DNA of 64,000 bases from Thalassobacillus sp043497085. GTDB lineage: Bacteria; Bacillota; Bacilli; Bacillales; Halobacillaceae. A model generated the notes under the pieces. That model had not been told where the DNA came from. It ran no database searches and saw only the letters and a list, made by a program, of their open reading frames with translations. The translations under genes and the position numbers were made by a program. The stretch lies in the NCBI GenBank assembly GCA_043497085.1, contig JBIEKI010000004.1. The stretch is one strand, 5' to 3'. How positions within the stretch are numbered: the stretch's first letter is position 1; each line of letters begins with the position of its first letter. This document shows, one piece after another, positions 49,093 to 57,381 of the stretch.

Positions 49093-49121
49093 AATATATC
49101 ATAAGCCATTGGTGCAATCAA
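49093..49121 (-). promoter_or_regulatory. Sigma-A promoter of rpsB
   Basis: Minus-strand TTGATT (49116-49121), 17-base spacer, TATATT (49093-49098). It begins 7 bases after the swrB stop and gives a leader of about 110 bases, in which CCGA...TCGG with CTC/GAG can pair. No terminator separates swrB from it. Confidence 0.7.
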
Positions 49122-49127
49122 GTATAA

Positions 49128-49619
49128 TCACATATTTTGTTGATTGAATTTTAAAATTAAAGCAATTTCTGTCTTACCCCTGTTTAATTTGCGGGCGATT
49201 TCCTCAATAGAATAACCCTGATCTTGGAGTGCAAATACCTGGGTTGAGAAAGAAGGTTCATAGTTTACTTGTTCATTTCCCGGCATAAGTGGCTGGTAAA
49301 CCGGCTTTGATTGCTTCTCGAAGTCCTGTTGTCCGGTATGGACAGGATTTTCTGCCTCAGAAACACGATTTCGCTCTGGGTGTGAAGGTGAATAATGGGT
49401 CGCCGTTTTCTCTTCCATATTAAGCATTTGCTGAAAACGTTCATTTTCTTCTTTGATTTCAAGCAGGTATGCGGTAAACATTTGTTCAATGTCTTCTGCT
49501 ACTTGCTTTTGACGACTCTCGAGTTCTTCTGCTTTCTTCACCCTCGCGGACAAGATAACCATGCTCAGTATCAGAACGCCGTGTAATATAAAACTAATGA
49601 TCAATAAAAAAGTAACCAT
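49128..49619 (-). CDS. swrB: Swarming motility protein SwrB
   Basis: SwrB promotes flagellar export-gate and basal-body completion in B. subtilis. The 163-residue protein has one N-terminal membrane helix (about residues 2-24), a coiled-coil-like charged region (25-60), a variable middle part and a C-terminal helix-turn-helix-like segment (ALQDQGYSIEEIARKLNRGKTEI). This matches the SwrB/YlxL layout and its conserved place between the sigD region and rpsB. ATG 49619 is preceded by GAGGG; a longer frame is not supported. Confidence 0.85.
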   Translation of the reverse strand: MVTFLLIISFILHGVLILSMVILSARVKKAEELESRQKQVAEDIEQMFTAYLLEIKEENERFQQMLNMEEKTATHYSPSHPERNRVSEAENPVHTGQQDFEKQSKPVYQPLMPGNEQVNYEPSFSTQVFALQDQGYSIEEIARKLNRGKTEIALILKFNQQNM

Positions 49620-49666
49620 TAAACAACCCTCGCTATTTCCAAAATCCATTCAACTATATACTTTTC

Positions 49667-51040
49667 TTATCCCAGTGAGCGAATCACGATTTCTCCATCA
49701 GTAAGTGTAGCATATATATTAGTAATCGGACGGGAGATTTTCCTATGATACTTGCCGAAACCGATTTCTACATTAGAGTACAGCGTGCCATTGACGCACA
49801 GCCTTGTATCTTTTAATTCCCCAATATCACTCTTCAGTTCACTCAACTCTTCTAAAAGAACTTGCCTTCTAAGTTCATAATTATGTAATGAATTTTTTTG
49901 ACGCAGCTTCGTCACCCGTTCTTTCGGGGTTAATTCTCCTGTTTTGTGTTTCTTATTATCCAGGAGATTTCCGATCAATCGTAATTTTTTCATATTATCT
50001 TCAAGACTCTTATATTCATCGTGTAACGTTTTTTCTCTTGCTTTTACCTTTTTATTCACACCTAAATACAATTCTGTTTTGGTGCTCATACGGTTTCCGG
50101 CATCTTTCGCCTCGATTGCACGTCCGGCCGATAATACACCGCCGATAATATGACCTTGTTGACAATAGATATCGCCTTTCGCTGTCACTTCACTGTGGAG
50201 TATGGATTTTTCTACAAAAAGGTTTCCACCAGCCTCCACCCTGCTTTGATTGATATATCCAAGACGAATGTCCATCCCAGCAGAGATTTCCGCTTTTCCT
50301 TGTCCGGCTATTCCTTCTGTTATCGTAATCGTTCCACCTGCATCCAGTTTCGCTCCCTCTACCAGCCCTTTCACAGTGATGTCGCCCTCTGCTTTAATAT
50401 GGTAACCTGTTGGAACATTTCCTCTTACAGTGACCGAACCGACAAAGTCTAAATTTCCTGTACGCATATCTAAATCACCGTTAACCTCATAAGAAGGGAG
50501 TACATTTAGTGCATGACCCCTTATGTTCAACTGTCCGGAAGCCTTGGCATAAAAAGCATGATCCGCCTGGTTCATTTTAACGTTTTCACCAGCAACCATA
50601 CGTGCGGCACGTCCTGGTTTTGCTTGTACTTTTTCGCCATGTATGTTTTTCCCAGGCGTTCCTGGTCCAGGAGGTACAATGTCTGCAATACGTTCTCCTG
50701 TTTCTACGGAAGGGATGTGGATGATATCCCTGAAACTCACTTTCTCTTTTTCATTAATCGTATGGGTGTATGGCTTATAAAATAATACTTGCCCATCTTC
50801 TCCTTTAACAGGTTCCCTTCCTACAGCGGCTATGATAGGAAACAACGTGATATCTTCTGTTGATGCCACATGCTCAATCAATTCGAGATTAATGCCGAAC
50901 TGTACATGATGGTGTTGTAAAAATTCCAACAGCACTTCCCTTGATAGCGGAAATGGCAAATCATCTTTTCTGATGTCCAATTCCACCTTCATCTTATCTT
51001 TTGCTATTCTTATAATTAAAAAATCGTGAGCCATTTCCAT
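49667..51040 (-). CDS. fapA: FapA / DUF342 family flagellar assembly protein
   Basis: A 457-residue DUF342 (FapA) protein. The N-terminal third (1-150) includes GPGTPGKNIHGEKV, the hallmark GxxGxxxxG segment of the family. The centre (about 165-330) is a run of short repeats of the polymer-forming type (GNVPTGYHIKAEGDITVKGL, DAGGTITITEG, SAGMDIRLGY) that fold as a beta-helix. A coiled coil follows at about 330-410. Relatives influence flagellar assembly or polar placement. B. subtilis has no such gene between sigD and swrB, so this is a lineage difference. The ribosome binding site is AGAGGTG. Confidence 0.85.
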   Translation of the reverse strand: MEMAHDFLIIRIAKDKMKVELDIRKDDLPFPLSREVLLEFLQHHHVQFGINLELIEHVASTEDITLFPIIAAVGREPVKGEDGQVLFYKPYTHTINEKEKVSFRDIIHIPSVETGERIADIVPPGPGTPGKNIHGEKVQAKPGRAARMVAGENVKMNQADHAFYAKASGQLNIRGHALNVLPSYEVNGDLDMRTGNLDFVGSVTVRGNVPTGYHIKAEGDITVKGLVEGAKLDAGGTITITEGIAGQGKAEISAGMDIRLGYINQSRVEAGGNLFVEKSILHSEVTAKGDIYCQQGHIIGGVLSAGRAIEAKDAGNRMSTKTELYLGVNKKVKAREKTLHDEYKSLEDNMKKLRLIGNLLDNKKHKTGELTPKERVTKLRQKNSLHNYELRRQVLLEELSELKSDIGELKDTRLCVNGTLYSNVEIGFGKYHRKISRPITNIYATLTDGEIVIRSLG

Positions 51041-51061
51041 GCTATCACCTCTAGCTGATCA

Positions 51062-51838
51062 TCAATCCAACAATAATCCTGCAAGGCCATCTTTCAATTT
51101 GAATAATGCCTTTGCATGAATTTGGGAAATCCGGGAAGTCGTCAACCCTAGCACATGACCGATTTCGGTCAACGTAAGTTCTTCATAATAAAAAAGGCTG
51201 ATGACCAGCTGCTCTTTCTCTTTTAACTTTTTTATCCCTTCTGCCAGATCTTGATGGTTTTCCTGTTGTACAATATTTTTTTCAGGGGTCAATGTTTTCG
51301 TGTCGGGGAGTGTATAGCCTATCCCTTCCTTATGTTCACTGTCGCCATCCTTAGATTTATCCTCCATCGATAGCACATGGGCAAATAAAGAATCTTTAAT
51401 GACTTCAGCTACTTCTTCTTCCCCCATGTCCAATGCTTCCCCTATTTCTTTTGCGGAAGGGGGACGCTGCAACTGCTGTTCCATACGTTCTGATACTTGT
51501 TCGATTTTTTTAGCCTTGTCTCTTACAGACCGAGGCAGCCAATCTTCTTTACGCAGTCCGTCCATAATGGCTCCGCGAATTCTAAAAGAGGCATATGTAT
51601 CAAATTTCAAATCGCGATTGACATCAAATTTTTTAAGGGCGTCATATAACCCTAACAATCCTAAACTTTTAATATCCTCTTTATTTACACTTGAAGGTAA
51701 ATGGGCAGATATTCGTTGCACATGAAAGTTTACAAGATGAAGATGTTTTTCAATCAATTCATTTGCAGCTTCCATATCTTCTTCGTGCTGCCACTGACTC
51801 CATAGTTCTTGTTCCTTAGCAGTTAACGAGTTTGCCAT
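51062..51838 (-). CDS. sigD: RNA polymerase sigma factor SigD (flagellar, sigma-28 type)
   Basis: SigD directs late flagellar, chemotaxis and autolysin genes. The 258-residue protein has region 2 (about 20-100, with LGLLGLYDALKKFDVNRDLKFDTYASFRIRGA), region 3 (about 105-170) and region 4 with the helix-turn-helix LTLTEIGHVLGLTTSRISQIHAKAL near the C-terminus. ATG 51838 has GGAGGGG 5 bases upstream; ten extra codons are rejected. It is followed by fapA and preceded by a small membrane-protein gene. Confidence 0.96.
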   Translation of the reverse strand: MANSLTAKEQELWSQWQHEEDMEAANELIEKHLHLVNFHVQRISAHLPSSVNKEDIKSLGLLGLYDALKKFDVNRDLKFDTYASFRIRGAIMDGLRKEDWLPRSVRDKAKKIEQVSERMEQQLQRPPSAKEIGEALDMGEEEVAEVIKDSLFAHVLSMEDKSKDGDSEHKEGIGYTLPDTKTLTPEKNIVQQENHQDLAEGIKKLKEKEQLVISLFYYEELTLTEIGHVLGLTTSRISQIHAKALFKLKDGLAGLLLD

Positions 51839-51877
51839 ACAACCCCTCCTTCTTACATGTTCATCCATAGTTTATCT

Positions 51878-52186
51878 TTAGTCTTCGTTTAACAGCTGTC
51901 TGATCGTTTCCGATGCTTGTTTAGCGACCGGATCTTCTCTGGTATGGTTTCTATCATCTTTAATTCTTGACATCTTCTTCCTATCGTCCTCAGCTGTTTC
52001 GTGATTAGTTCTATTAATATAGTGACATGCCCACCGGAATGAAAAAGCAATCACGTACATGAAAATAAATACGGCAGCGGCCCGGATCATGGATGTATCA
52101 AGTGAATTATTTTGCAGTGATAAAATGAATGATAAACAAAAACCGAACACGGCAAAGGATAAGTTCCATAAAAGATTTCCTGCCAT
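51878..52186 (-). CDS. Uncharacterised small membrane protein between cheD and sigD
   Basis: A 102-residue protein I do not recognise. It has two predicted membrane segments (about residues 6-24 and 33-53), then a strongly charged cytoplasmic tail rich in Lys, Arg, Asp and Glu. The ATG overlaps the cheD stop (TAATG), so it is coupled to cheD and belongs to the fla/che operon. Sequence character and spacing are those of a real gene. A role in motility is suggested only by its place. Confidence 0.75.
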   Translation of the reverse strand: MAGNLLWNLSFAVFGFCLSFILSLQNNSLDTSMIRAAAVFIFMYVIAFSFRWACHYINRTNHETAEDDRKKMSRIKDDRNHTREDPVAKQASETIRQLLNED

Positions 52187-52689
52187 TATATTTCAGCCAC
52201 CCCTCTATCGGCCGTCTTCACCTGCAGTATGCTGGTAGCAGGGTCAAACACCACTGTCCGGCCAGCTGTGCCGCCAATATCCTCCGCTATCAACGGAATC
52301 CGGTAAGCTTCCAGCTGCTGCCTGACAGCCTTTACGTTTCTCGGTCCTATGCGAGCCAACCCATCATCGTTTTGTGAAGCGAACGGAAACATTTGCGCTC
52401 CACCTGCAATTTTAGCTTTTAACATGTAACCGGCAATATGGTGTTTCTTAAAACCTGCTAATAATGCCTGGATGGCTGTGTCGGCATATTTAGCATGATT
52501 GAGCGACTGACTATGGTTTAAACTGCTACTTGGCAGCATGACATGGGCCATCCCTGCCACTTGCCTATGGCTGGTAAATAATATGACAGCCACACAGGAA
52601 CCCAGCCCCGAGGTCTTGAGCACGTCAGGTGCTGTTACAAAATTCATGTCTGCAATACCCACTTTCACGACCTTCGCCGCTTTAATCAT
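52186..52689 (-). CDS. cheD: Chemoreceptor glutamine deamidase CheD
   Basis: CheD deamidates receptor glutamines and is regulated by CheC in the B. subtilis adaptation system. The 167-residue protein shows the catalytic cysteine C32 (GLGSCVAV) and histidine H49 (AHVMLP). It overlaps cheC by 8 bases. The conserved lysine/alanine-rich middle (YMLKAKIAGGAQMF) and GIGPRN-like ARIGPRN segment are present. Confidence 0.96.
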   Translation of the reverse strand: MIKAAKVVKVGIADMNFVTAPDVLKTSGLGSCVAVILFTSHRQVAGMAHVMLPSSSLNHSQSLNHAKYADTAIQALLAGFKKHHIAGYMLKAKIAGGAQMFPFASQNDDGLARIGPRNVKAVRQQLEAYRIPLIAEDIGGTAGRTVVFDPATSILQVKTADRGVAEI

Positions 52690-53314
52690 GGGTGTTTACC
52701 CCCAGTGAAGTGAATATCTTCTGATAAGAACCTGGGTCAGGCAACAGAAAAAAGTGACCGCGGATATCCTTCGTGGACCCGGCTTCGTCCGCCAGCAGCG
52801 TTTCAATGACTATCGCCTGATCGCTGTACTGAGATAATTCAAGTAATCCATAGCTTAAAACAGCACCCACCATATCAATCGCTAATGCAGGCACAGAGGG
52901 CTGGAGGTTCATGTTTGTAAAATCAGCTAACGATGTTAAGTAAGATCCAGTAAGAATATTGCCCAATTCCTGCATAGCAGAGACTGCCATATCATCATAA
53001 GGAGGTTGTGTGAATTGACATGAAACGACACCGGTCATCGTCTTGACAAACATGCCAGCCTGCATTGGGGGCAATACGAAAAACATATTCCCCGGGGCAT
53101 CACCATGAATGCGAAGGAAAATAGCAACTACCCTTTCTTCCGGACCGCCTGCCAAATTCATCATTTCATCGAAATCTACTACTTTCACTGCCGGTACATG
53201 CATTTCAATTTTTCTATCTAATAATAAGGATAGGGAAGTCGCTGCATGACCTGCCCCAATATTGCCTATTTCTTTCAATACATCTAAGTGCAAATCACTG
53301 AATTTATTCATCAT
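52682..53314 (-). CDS. cheC: CheY-P phosphatase CheC
   Basis: CheC removes phosphate from CheY-P and binds CheD. The 210-residue protein has both conserved Glu-x2-Asn phosphatase sites, EIGNIGAGHAA (about 15-25) and ELGNILTGSY (about 118-127), so both catalytic pairs are intact. It starts 6 bases after cheW. Confidence 0.95.
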   Translation of the reverse strand: MMNKFSDLHLDVLKEIGNIGAGHAATSLSLLLDRKIEMHVPAVKVVDFDEMMNLAGGPEERVVAIFLRIHGDAPGNMFFVLPPMQAGMFVKTMTGVVSCQFTQPPYDDMAVSAMQELGNILTGSYLTSLADFTNMNLQPSVPALAIDMVGAVLSYGLLELSQYSDQAIVIETLLADEAGSTKDIRGHFFLLPDPGSYQKIFTSLGVNTHD

Positions 53315-53320
53315 TTAACG

Positions 53321-53791
53321 TTACCCTTCTACCGTCTTAATGACTTCTACCTCATCTTCATGTAGTACTTTGTGAAGATCCAGCAGTATTAACAACCGGT
53401 CTTCTAGTTTTGCAATTCCTCTTATGTAGTCTGTTTCTACGGTACCGACAACAGACGGAGGCGGTTCTACCGAAGACCCGGGGATGTCGGTTACATCGTT
53501 AGCAGCATCGACAATCATTCCCACCTTGATATCATCCATATATACTATGATGATTCTGGTGTTTTCTGATTGATCACTTTCTTTCATCCCGAAACGGGTC
53601 CGTAAATCGATGACTGGAGTAACCACCCCACGAAGATTTATGACACCTTTGACAAAATCAGCTGTATTCGGCACACGAGTAATCGACTGTGTCCGCTCTA
53701 TCGATCCTACTTGTTGCACTGGAACTGCATATTCTTCTTTATTCAATTCAAATACGATCACTTTCAAATCCTCTTCTACTATTGTGTTCAC
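53321..53791 (-). CDS. cheW: Chemotaxis coupling protein CheW
   Basis: CheW links receptors to the CheA kinase. The 156-residue protein shows the SH3-like double fold: IVFELNKEEYAVPVQQVGSI at the start, VKGVINLRGVVTPVIDLR (about 47-64) and a C-terminal DYIRGIAKLEDRLLILLDL. It lies 33 bases after cheA. Confidence 0.96.
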   Translation of the reverse strand: MNTIVEEDLKVIVFELNKEEYAVPVQQVGSIERTQSITRVPNTADFVKGVINLRGVVTPVIDLRTRFGMKESDQSENTRIIIVYMDDIKVGMIVDAANDVTDIPGSSVEPPPSVVGTVETDYIRGIAKLEDRLLILLDLHKVLHEDEVEVIKTVEG

Positions 53792-53824
53792 CTATTAGCC
53801 CTCCGTTATTGATTTACATTCTTT

Positions 53825-55858
53825 TTACCTGATTAAAGTATCACTATCAATTACCAGTGCGACCTGTCCATCTCCAAGGATAGTAGCTCCTGAGATCGCG
53901 AAAGCTTCAGATAAATAGTCTCCTACTGATTTCAGGACAATTTCTTGCTGTCCAATAAACGAATCTACTACTATCCCGGCAAACTTATCACCTTTTCTAA
54001 CAATCACTACATGGCAATTTTCAGTTTCTTTCTTATCTGGCATATCAAATAGTTGCTTAATAAAGATCAAGGGAATCATCCTGCCTCGAAAATCAATCAT
54101 TTTTTGATTGTGGGCATCCTTCATTTCAGCAGGGGATATTATCGCGGTTTCGATAATAGAAGATAAAGGTATCGCAAAAGTATCTGAATCCAGTTTCACT
54201 AGTAAGGCAGAGATAATGGACAGGGTTAATGGCAATTGGATTGAAAATTTACTGCCTTCACCAAAAACAGAAGAAATCTCTATCGTCCCGCCCAATGACT
54301 CTATCGTATTCTTGACCACGTCTAACCCGACACCGCGTCCGGAAACATCTGAAATTCTATCTGCCGTAGAAAAACCGCTTGCCATGAGCAATTCATAGAC
54401 TTGCTTGTCCGAAAGCTTCTCTGATTGTTCCTGGGTGATTACAGCATGATGGATTGCCTTGTTTAGAACTTTTTCACGACTGATTCCAGCGCCATCATCC
54501 GATATTTCAATAAATACATGGTTGCCGCTATGATAGGCATGGAGCTTCAGTGTCCCTTCCCTGGGTTTTCCTTTTCCTGCCCTTTCATCCGGAGTTTCAA
54601 TCCCATGGTCTACGGCATTCCGAATCAAATGGACGATAGGGTCTCCGACCTCATCAATTACCGTCCGGTCCAGTTCCGTATCAGCGCCTGAAATTTCAAG
54701 GTTGATCCTTTTTCCCAGATCTTTTGCCAACTGCCTGACCATACGAGGAAAACGATTGAAAACCTGATCGACTGGAACCATTCGCATGTTTAAAATAATA
54801 TCCTGCAGGTCTCCGGAAGTTCTGGCCATTCTTTCTACCGTTTCCTGTAATTCCTTGTGCTCTAATTCTTTTGATAGTTGTTCCAGTCTGCCCCTGTCTA
54901 TGACAAGCTCTTCAAATAAGTTCATTAAAATATCGAGCCGATCGATGTTAACACGAATGGTTTTGTTACCGGGGGCACGTTTTCCTGATGTCAAAGATGA
55001 TTGCTCTTTTACCCTGTTTTCTTCTGTAGGCTTTTCGATGGGAAGATGGTTTTCATCTTCAGGCAGGTCAGATTGAGGAGGTTCCCCTCCTGTTACAGTT
55101 AAGGAAAAAGGGGCGACAACGACCTCTTCGATTTCAGATACTTTCATAATACTGCTTTGCACGTTTTCTCCCTTTTCCTGGGTAACTAAAAGGACAGAAA
55201 AACTACTTTCAAATTGCTCATTCTCCAATTCATCAATAGAAGGTAATGCCTTTATGACTTCGCCTGCCCGCTCCAAAACTTCGAAAACCATATAAACCCT
55301 GGCCGCTTTCAAGAGGCAATCTTCATGCAGAGAAATGGTGATATCCAGGATGTGATAACCAGTCGCTTCCGCTTCTTGTAACACAGTTGTTTCGAACTCA
55401 TCCAAATGATATTCTGTGGGCTGCTCTATGGAATCAGACAAAACACGTGCAAGTTCTGCATCTTCAGCCACCGTCATTTTTCCTGATTCGATTGCTTCTA
55501 TGCTGGATGCGATCGCCGTAACATCCCTTCTTCCTTGTCCACCATCCGAAATATCCATAATAATAGCTTCTAAGTATTCAACCGCTTCAAAAAGGACATC
55601 CACCACCAGTGTGTCAACAATAATCTCACCATTCCGTAAAGCGTCCAATACGTTCTCCATTTTATGGGTCAAGTCAGCCAGGTCCTGAAATCCCATGGTT
55701 GCTGACATCCCTTTCAATGTATGGGCAGAACGAAAAATTTCCTGGATAATGGTTAAATCCTTCGGGTTGCGTTCGAGCTCAAGCAGCTGGTCATTTACCG
55801 TCTGGAGATTTTCTTTGCTTTCCTCGATGAAAATATCCAAATATTGATTCACTTCCAT
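53825..55858 (-). CDS. cheA: Chemotaxis histidine kinase CheA
   Basis: CheA autophosphorylates and passes phosphate to CheY and, where a receiver exists, CheB. The 677-residue protein has the HPt domain with phospho-His H46 (SAHTLKG), a P2 response-regulator-docking domain (about 155-260), a dimerisation domain (about 300-355), the ATPase core with NAVDHGIETP (N box), DDGAGIS (G1) and GRGVGLDVV (G2), and a CheW-like domain (about 540-675). The P2 domain is kept although the adjacent CheB has no receiver. Confidence 0.97.
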   Translation of the reverse strand: MEVNQYLDIFIEESKENLQTVNDQLLELERNPKDLTIIQEIFRSAHTLKGMSATMGFQDLADLTHKMENVLDALRNGEIIVDTLVVDVLFEAVEYLEAIIMDISDGGQGRRDVTAIASSIEAIESGKMTVAEDAELARVLSDSIEQPTEYHLDEFETTVLQEAEATGYHILDITISLHEDCLLKAARVYMVFEVLERAGEVIKALPSIDELENEQFESSFSVLLVTQEKGENVQSSIMKVSEIEEVVVAPFSLTVTGGEPPQSDLPEDENHLPIEKPTEENRVKEQSSLTSGKRAPGNKTIRVNIDRLDILMNLFEELVIDRGRLEQLSKELEHKELQETVERMARTSGDLQDIILNMRMVPVDQVFNRFPRMVRQLAKDLGKRINLEISGADTELDRTVIDEVGDPIVHLIRNAVDHGIETPDERAGKGKPREGTLKLHAYHSGNHVFIEISDDGAGISREKVLNKAIHHAVITQEQSEKLSDKQVYELLMASGFSTADRISDVSGRGVGLDVVKNTIESLGGTIEISSVFGEGSKFSIQLPLTLSIISALLVKLDSDTFAIPLSSIIETAIISPAEMKDAHNQKMIDFRGRMIPLIFIKQLFDMPDKKETENCHVVIVRKGDKFAGIVVDSFIGQQEIVLKSVGDYLSEAFAISGATILGDGQVALVIDSDTLIR

Positions 55859-55870
55859 TTAAATTTCCCC

Positions 55871-56512
55871 CTACACCCTCATAACGTCCAAGATTGTTTT
55901 TCCAATTGCATCCACTGAAACCATGCTATCGTGCAATCCACGGCTCACAACTGCCTTTGGCATCCCATAAACTACACAGGATTCCCGCGCTTCCGCAATA
56001 ACATAAGCGTGTCGATTAGCTTGTTTCAGTTTCTCGATGCCTTTCCATCCATCTGTTCCCATTCCTGTCATTATCACAGCAACCGGATGGTAATCCGTTA
56101 ACCAGGCAACCGATTCCATCAACACATCAACCGATGGACGGTGCCCGTTCACACGGTCGGTTTGGCTCAGGTCCACTTGTAAGCACTTACCTGCTTCTTT
56201 TAATCTCAAATGATAATTACCCGGGGTTATGTATGCCGTGCCATTCTCGAGTATTTCTCTATGTTCAGCTTCCTTCACTTTCATTGGAGCGGCTATATCC
56301 AACCGATGTGCAAGAGACTTAGTAAAACCTGCCGGCATATGTTGGACGATGAGCACAGGAGAAGGGAATTCAGCAGGAAGACTGCCTAAGACATGCTGCA
56401 ATGCCCTTGGTCCCCCGGTGGAAGTGCCAATAGCAACAATTGGTTTCGACTGTGGAAAGTGACCGCCATTAAAAGGGTGAGGCACTTTATCCTGAAATAA
56501 TGTCCTAGCCAT
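55871..56512 (-). CDS. cheB: CheB methylesterase domain protein without receiver domain
   Basis: CheB removes receptor methyl groups and deamidates glutamines. This protein is only 213 residues and begins at the linker: MARTLFQDKV leads straight into the methylesterase fold at about residue 22. The catalytic triad is complete: S31 (GTSTGGP), H58 (VQHMPAGF) and D154 (MGTDGW). The ~130-residue N-terminal receiver present in B. subtilis CheB (about 357 residues) is missing, and only 5 bases separate the start from the flhG stop, so no frameshifted receiver can be hidden there. Activity would not be controlled by CheA phosphorylation. Confidence 0.9.
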   Translation of the reverse strand: MARTLFQDKVPHPFNGGHFPQSKPIVAIGTSTGGPRALQHVLGSLPAEFPSPVLIVQHMPAGFTKSLAHRLDIAAPMKVKEAEHREILENGTAYITPGNYHLRLKEAGKCLQVDLSQTDRVNGHRPSVDVLMESVAWLTDYHPVAVIMTGMGTDGWKGIEKLKQANRHAYVIAEARESCVVYGMPKAVVSRGLHDSMVSVDAIGKTILDVMRV

Positions 56513-56517
56513 AAGTT

Positions 56518-57381
56518 CTACCTTTCTGTAACCAGCCGCTTAAGCTTTGCGATAAAGCTTGTGGCTAGCGGTGGAGTGATATCAAGTTTATTCTCCAAAT
56601 ATTGATCGGTTATATGCTGTAACGCCTTTGAGGCAGGAGAATGCTGGTTAAGAAGTAAAAATGGTACCTGTCGGGCAACGGCTTTCATTACCTGATTATC
56701 GTCGGGGAGAATCCCCATCGGATGCAAATCTTTGGTCAGGAACTGCTGTACAACCTTTTGGAGTCGTTCCATTGCTTCTTTACCGGTTTGCCGGCTGTAT
56801 GCACGATTGATCAGAGTGTATATTTTGATCTCCTTATCCATTCGATAGATATGTTTCAATATGGCATAAGCATCGGTCATTGAGGTAGGCTCATGAGTAG
56901 TTACCAATATTGCTTCCTCTGCAGCAAGGATGAAACTTAAACTGTCCTGGCTGATTCCTGCCCCCATATCAAAAATGATATATTCATAATCTTTGGCAAT
57001 CTGATCGAATTGAGACAAGAAATACTCGAACCTTGTGTCATCCAGCTGAAAAAAATCACTTAACCCCGATCCCCCTGCTATGTATGTCAGTGATTCTGGT
57101 CCTTGTGTAAGAAGGTCTTTCATCGACAAACCATGCTCGAATAAATCGACTAAATTATATTTAGCTGACGAGCCTGTTAAAATATCAATGTTACCCATAC
57201 CGATATCGAGATCAAATACCAACACCCGCTGCTGGCGCTGTGACAGCGCCAGGGCAAAGTTTAACGCAAAATTCGACTTACCGACTCCTCCTTTACCACT
57301 GATTACTGCTAACGTTTTTGCCCGAGAGGATTGTTGTTTAGCCAATAAACGGTCCCGTAGCTGTTGTGCCTGATCATGCAT
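56518..57381 (-). CDS. flhG: Flagellum number/site regulator FlhG (MinD-like ATPase, YlxH)
   Basis: FlhG is a ParA/MinD-family ATPase that works with FlhF to set flagellar number and placement. The 287-residue protein has a deviant Walker A GKGGVGKS (29-36), the DLDIGMGNIDILTG segment (about 57-70) and a C-terminal membrane-targeting amphipathic stretch. The N-terminal DQAQQLRDRLL is the short motif that stimulates FlhF. The ATG at 57381 overlaps the end of flhF by 8 bases; GTG codons slightly upstream are alternatives. AGGTGA serves as ribosome binding site. Confidence 0.93.
   Translation of the reverse strand: MHDQAQQLRDRLLAKQQSSRAKTLAVISGKGGVGKSNFALNFALALSQRQQRVLVFDLDIGMGNIDILTGSSAKYNLVDLFEHGLSMKDLLTQGPESLTYIAGGSGLSDFFQLDDTRFEYFLSQFDQIAKDYEYIIFDMGAGISQDSLSFILAAEEAILVTTHEPTSMTDAYAILKHIYRMDKEIKIYTLINRAYSRQTGKEAMERLQKVVQQFLTKDLHPMGILPDDNQVMKAVARQVPFLLLNQHSPASKALQHITDQYLENKLDITPPLATSFIAKLKRLVTER

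Noticed and set aside
56513..57381. A frameshifted CheB receiver hidden upstream of cheB
   Set aside because: That DNA codes for FlhG in full, and only 5 bases separate the genes, so the receiver is truly absent here.
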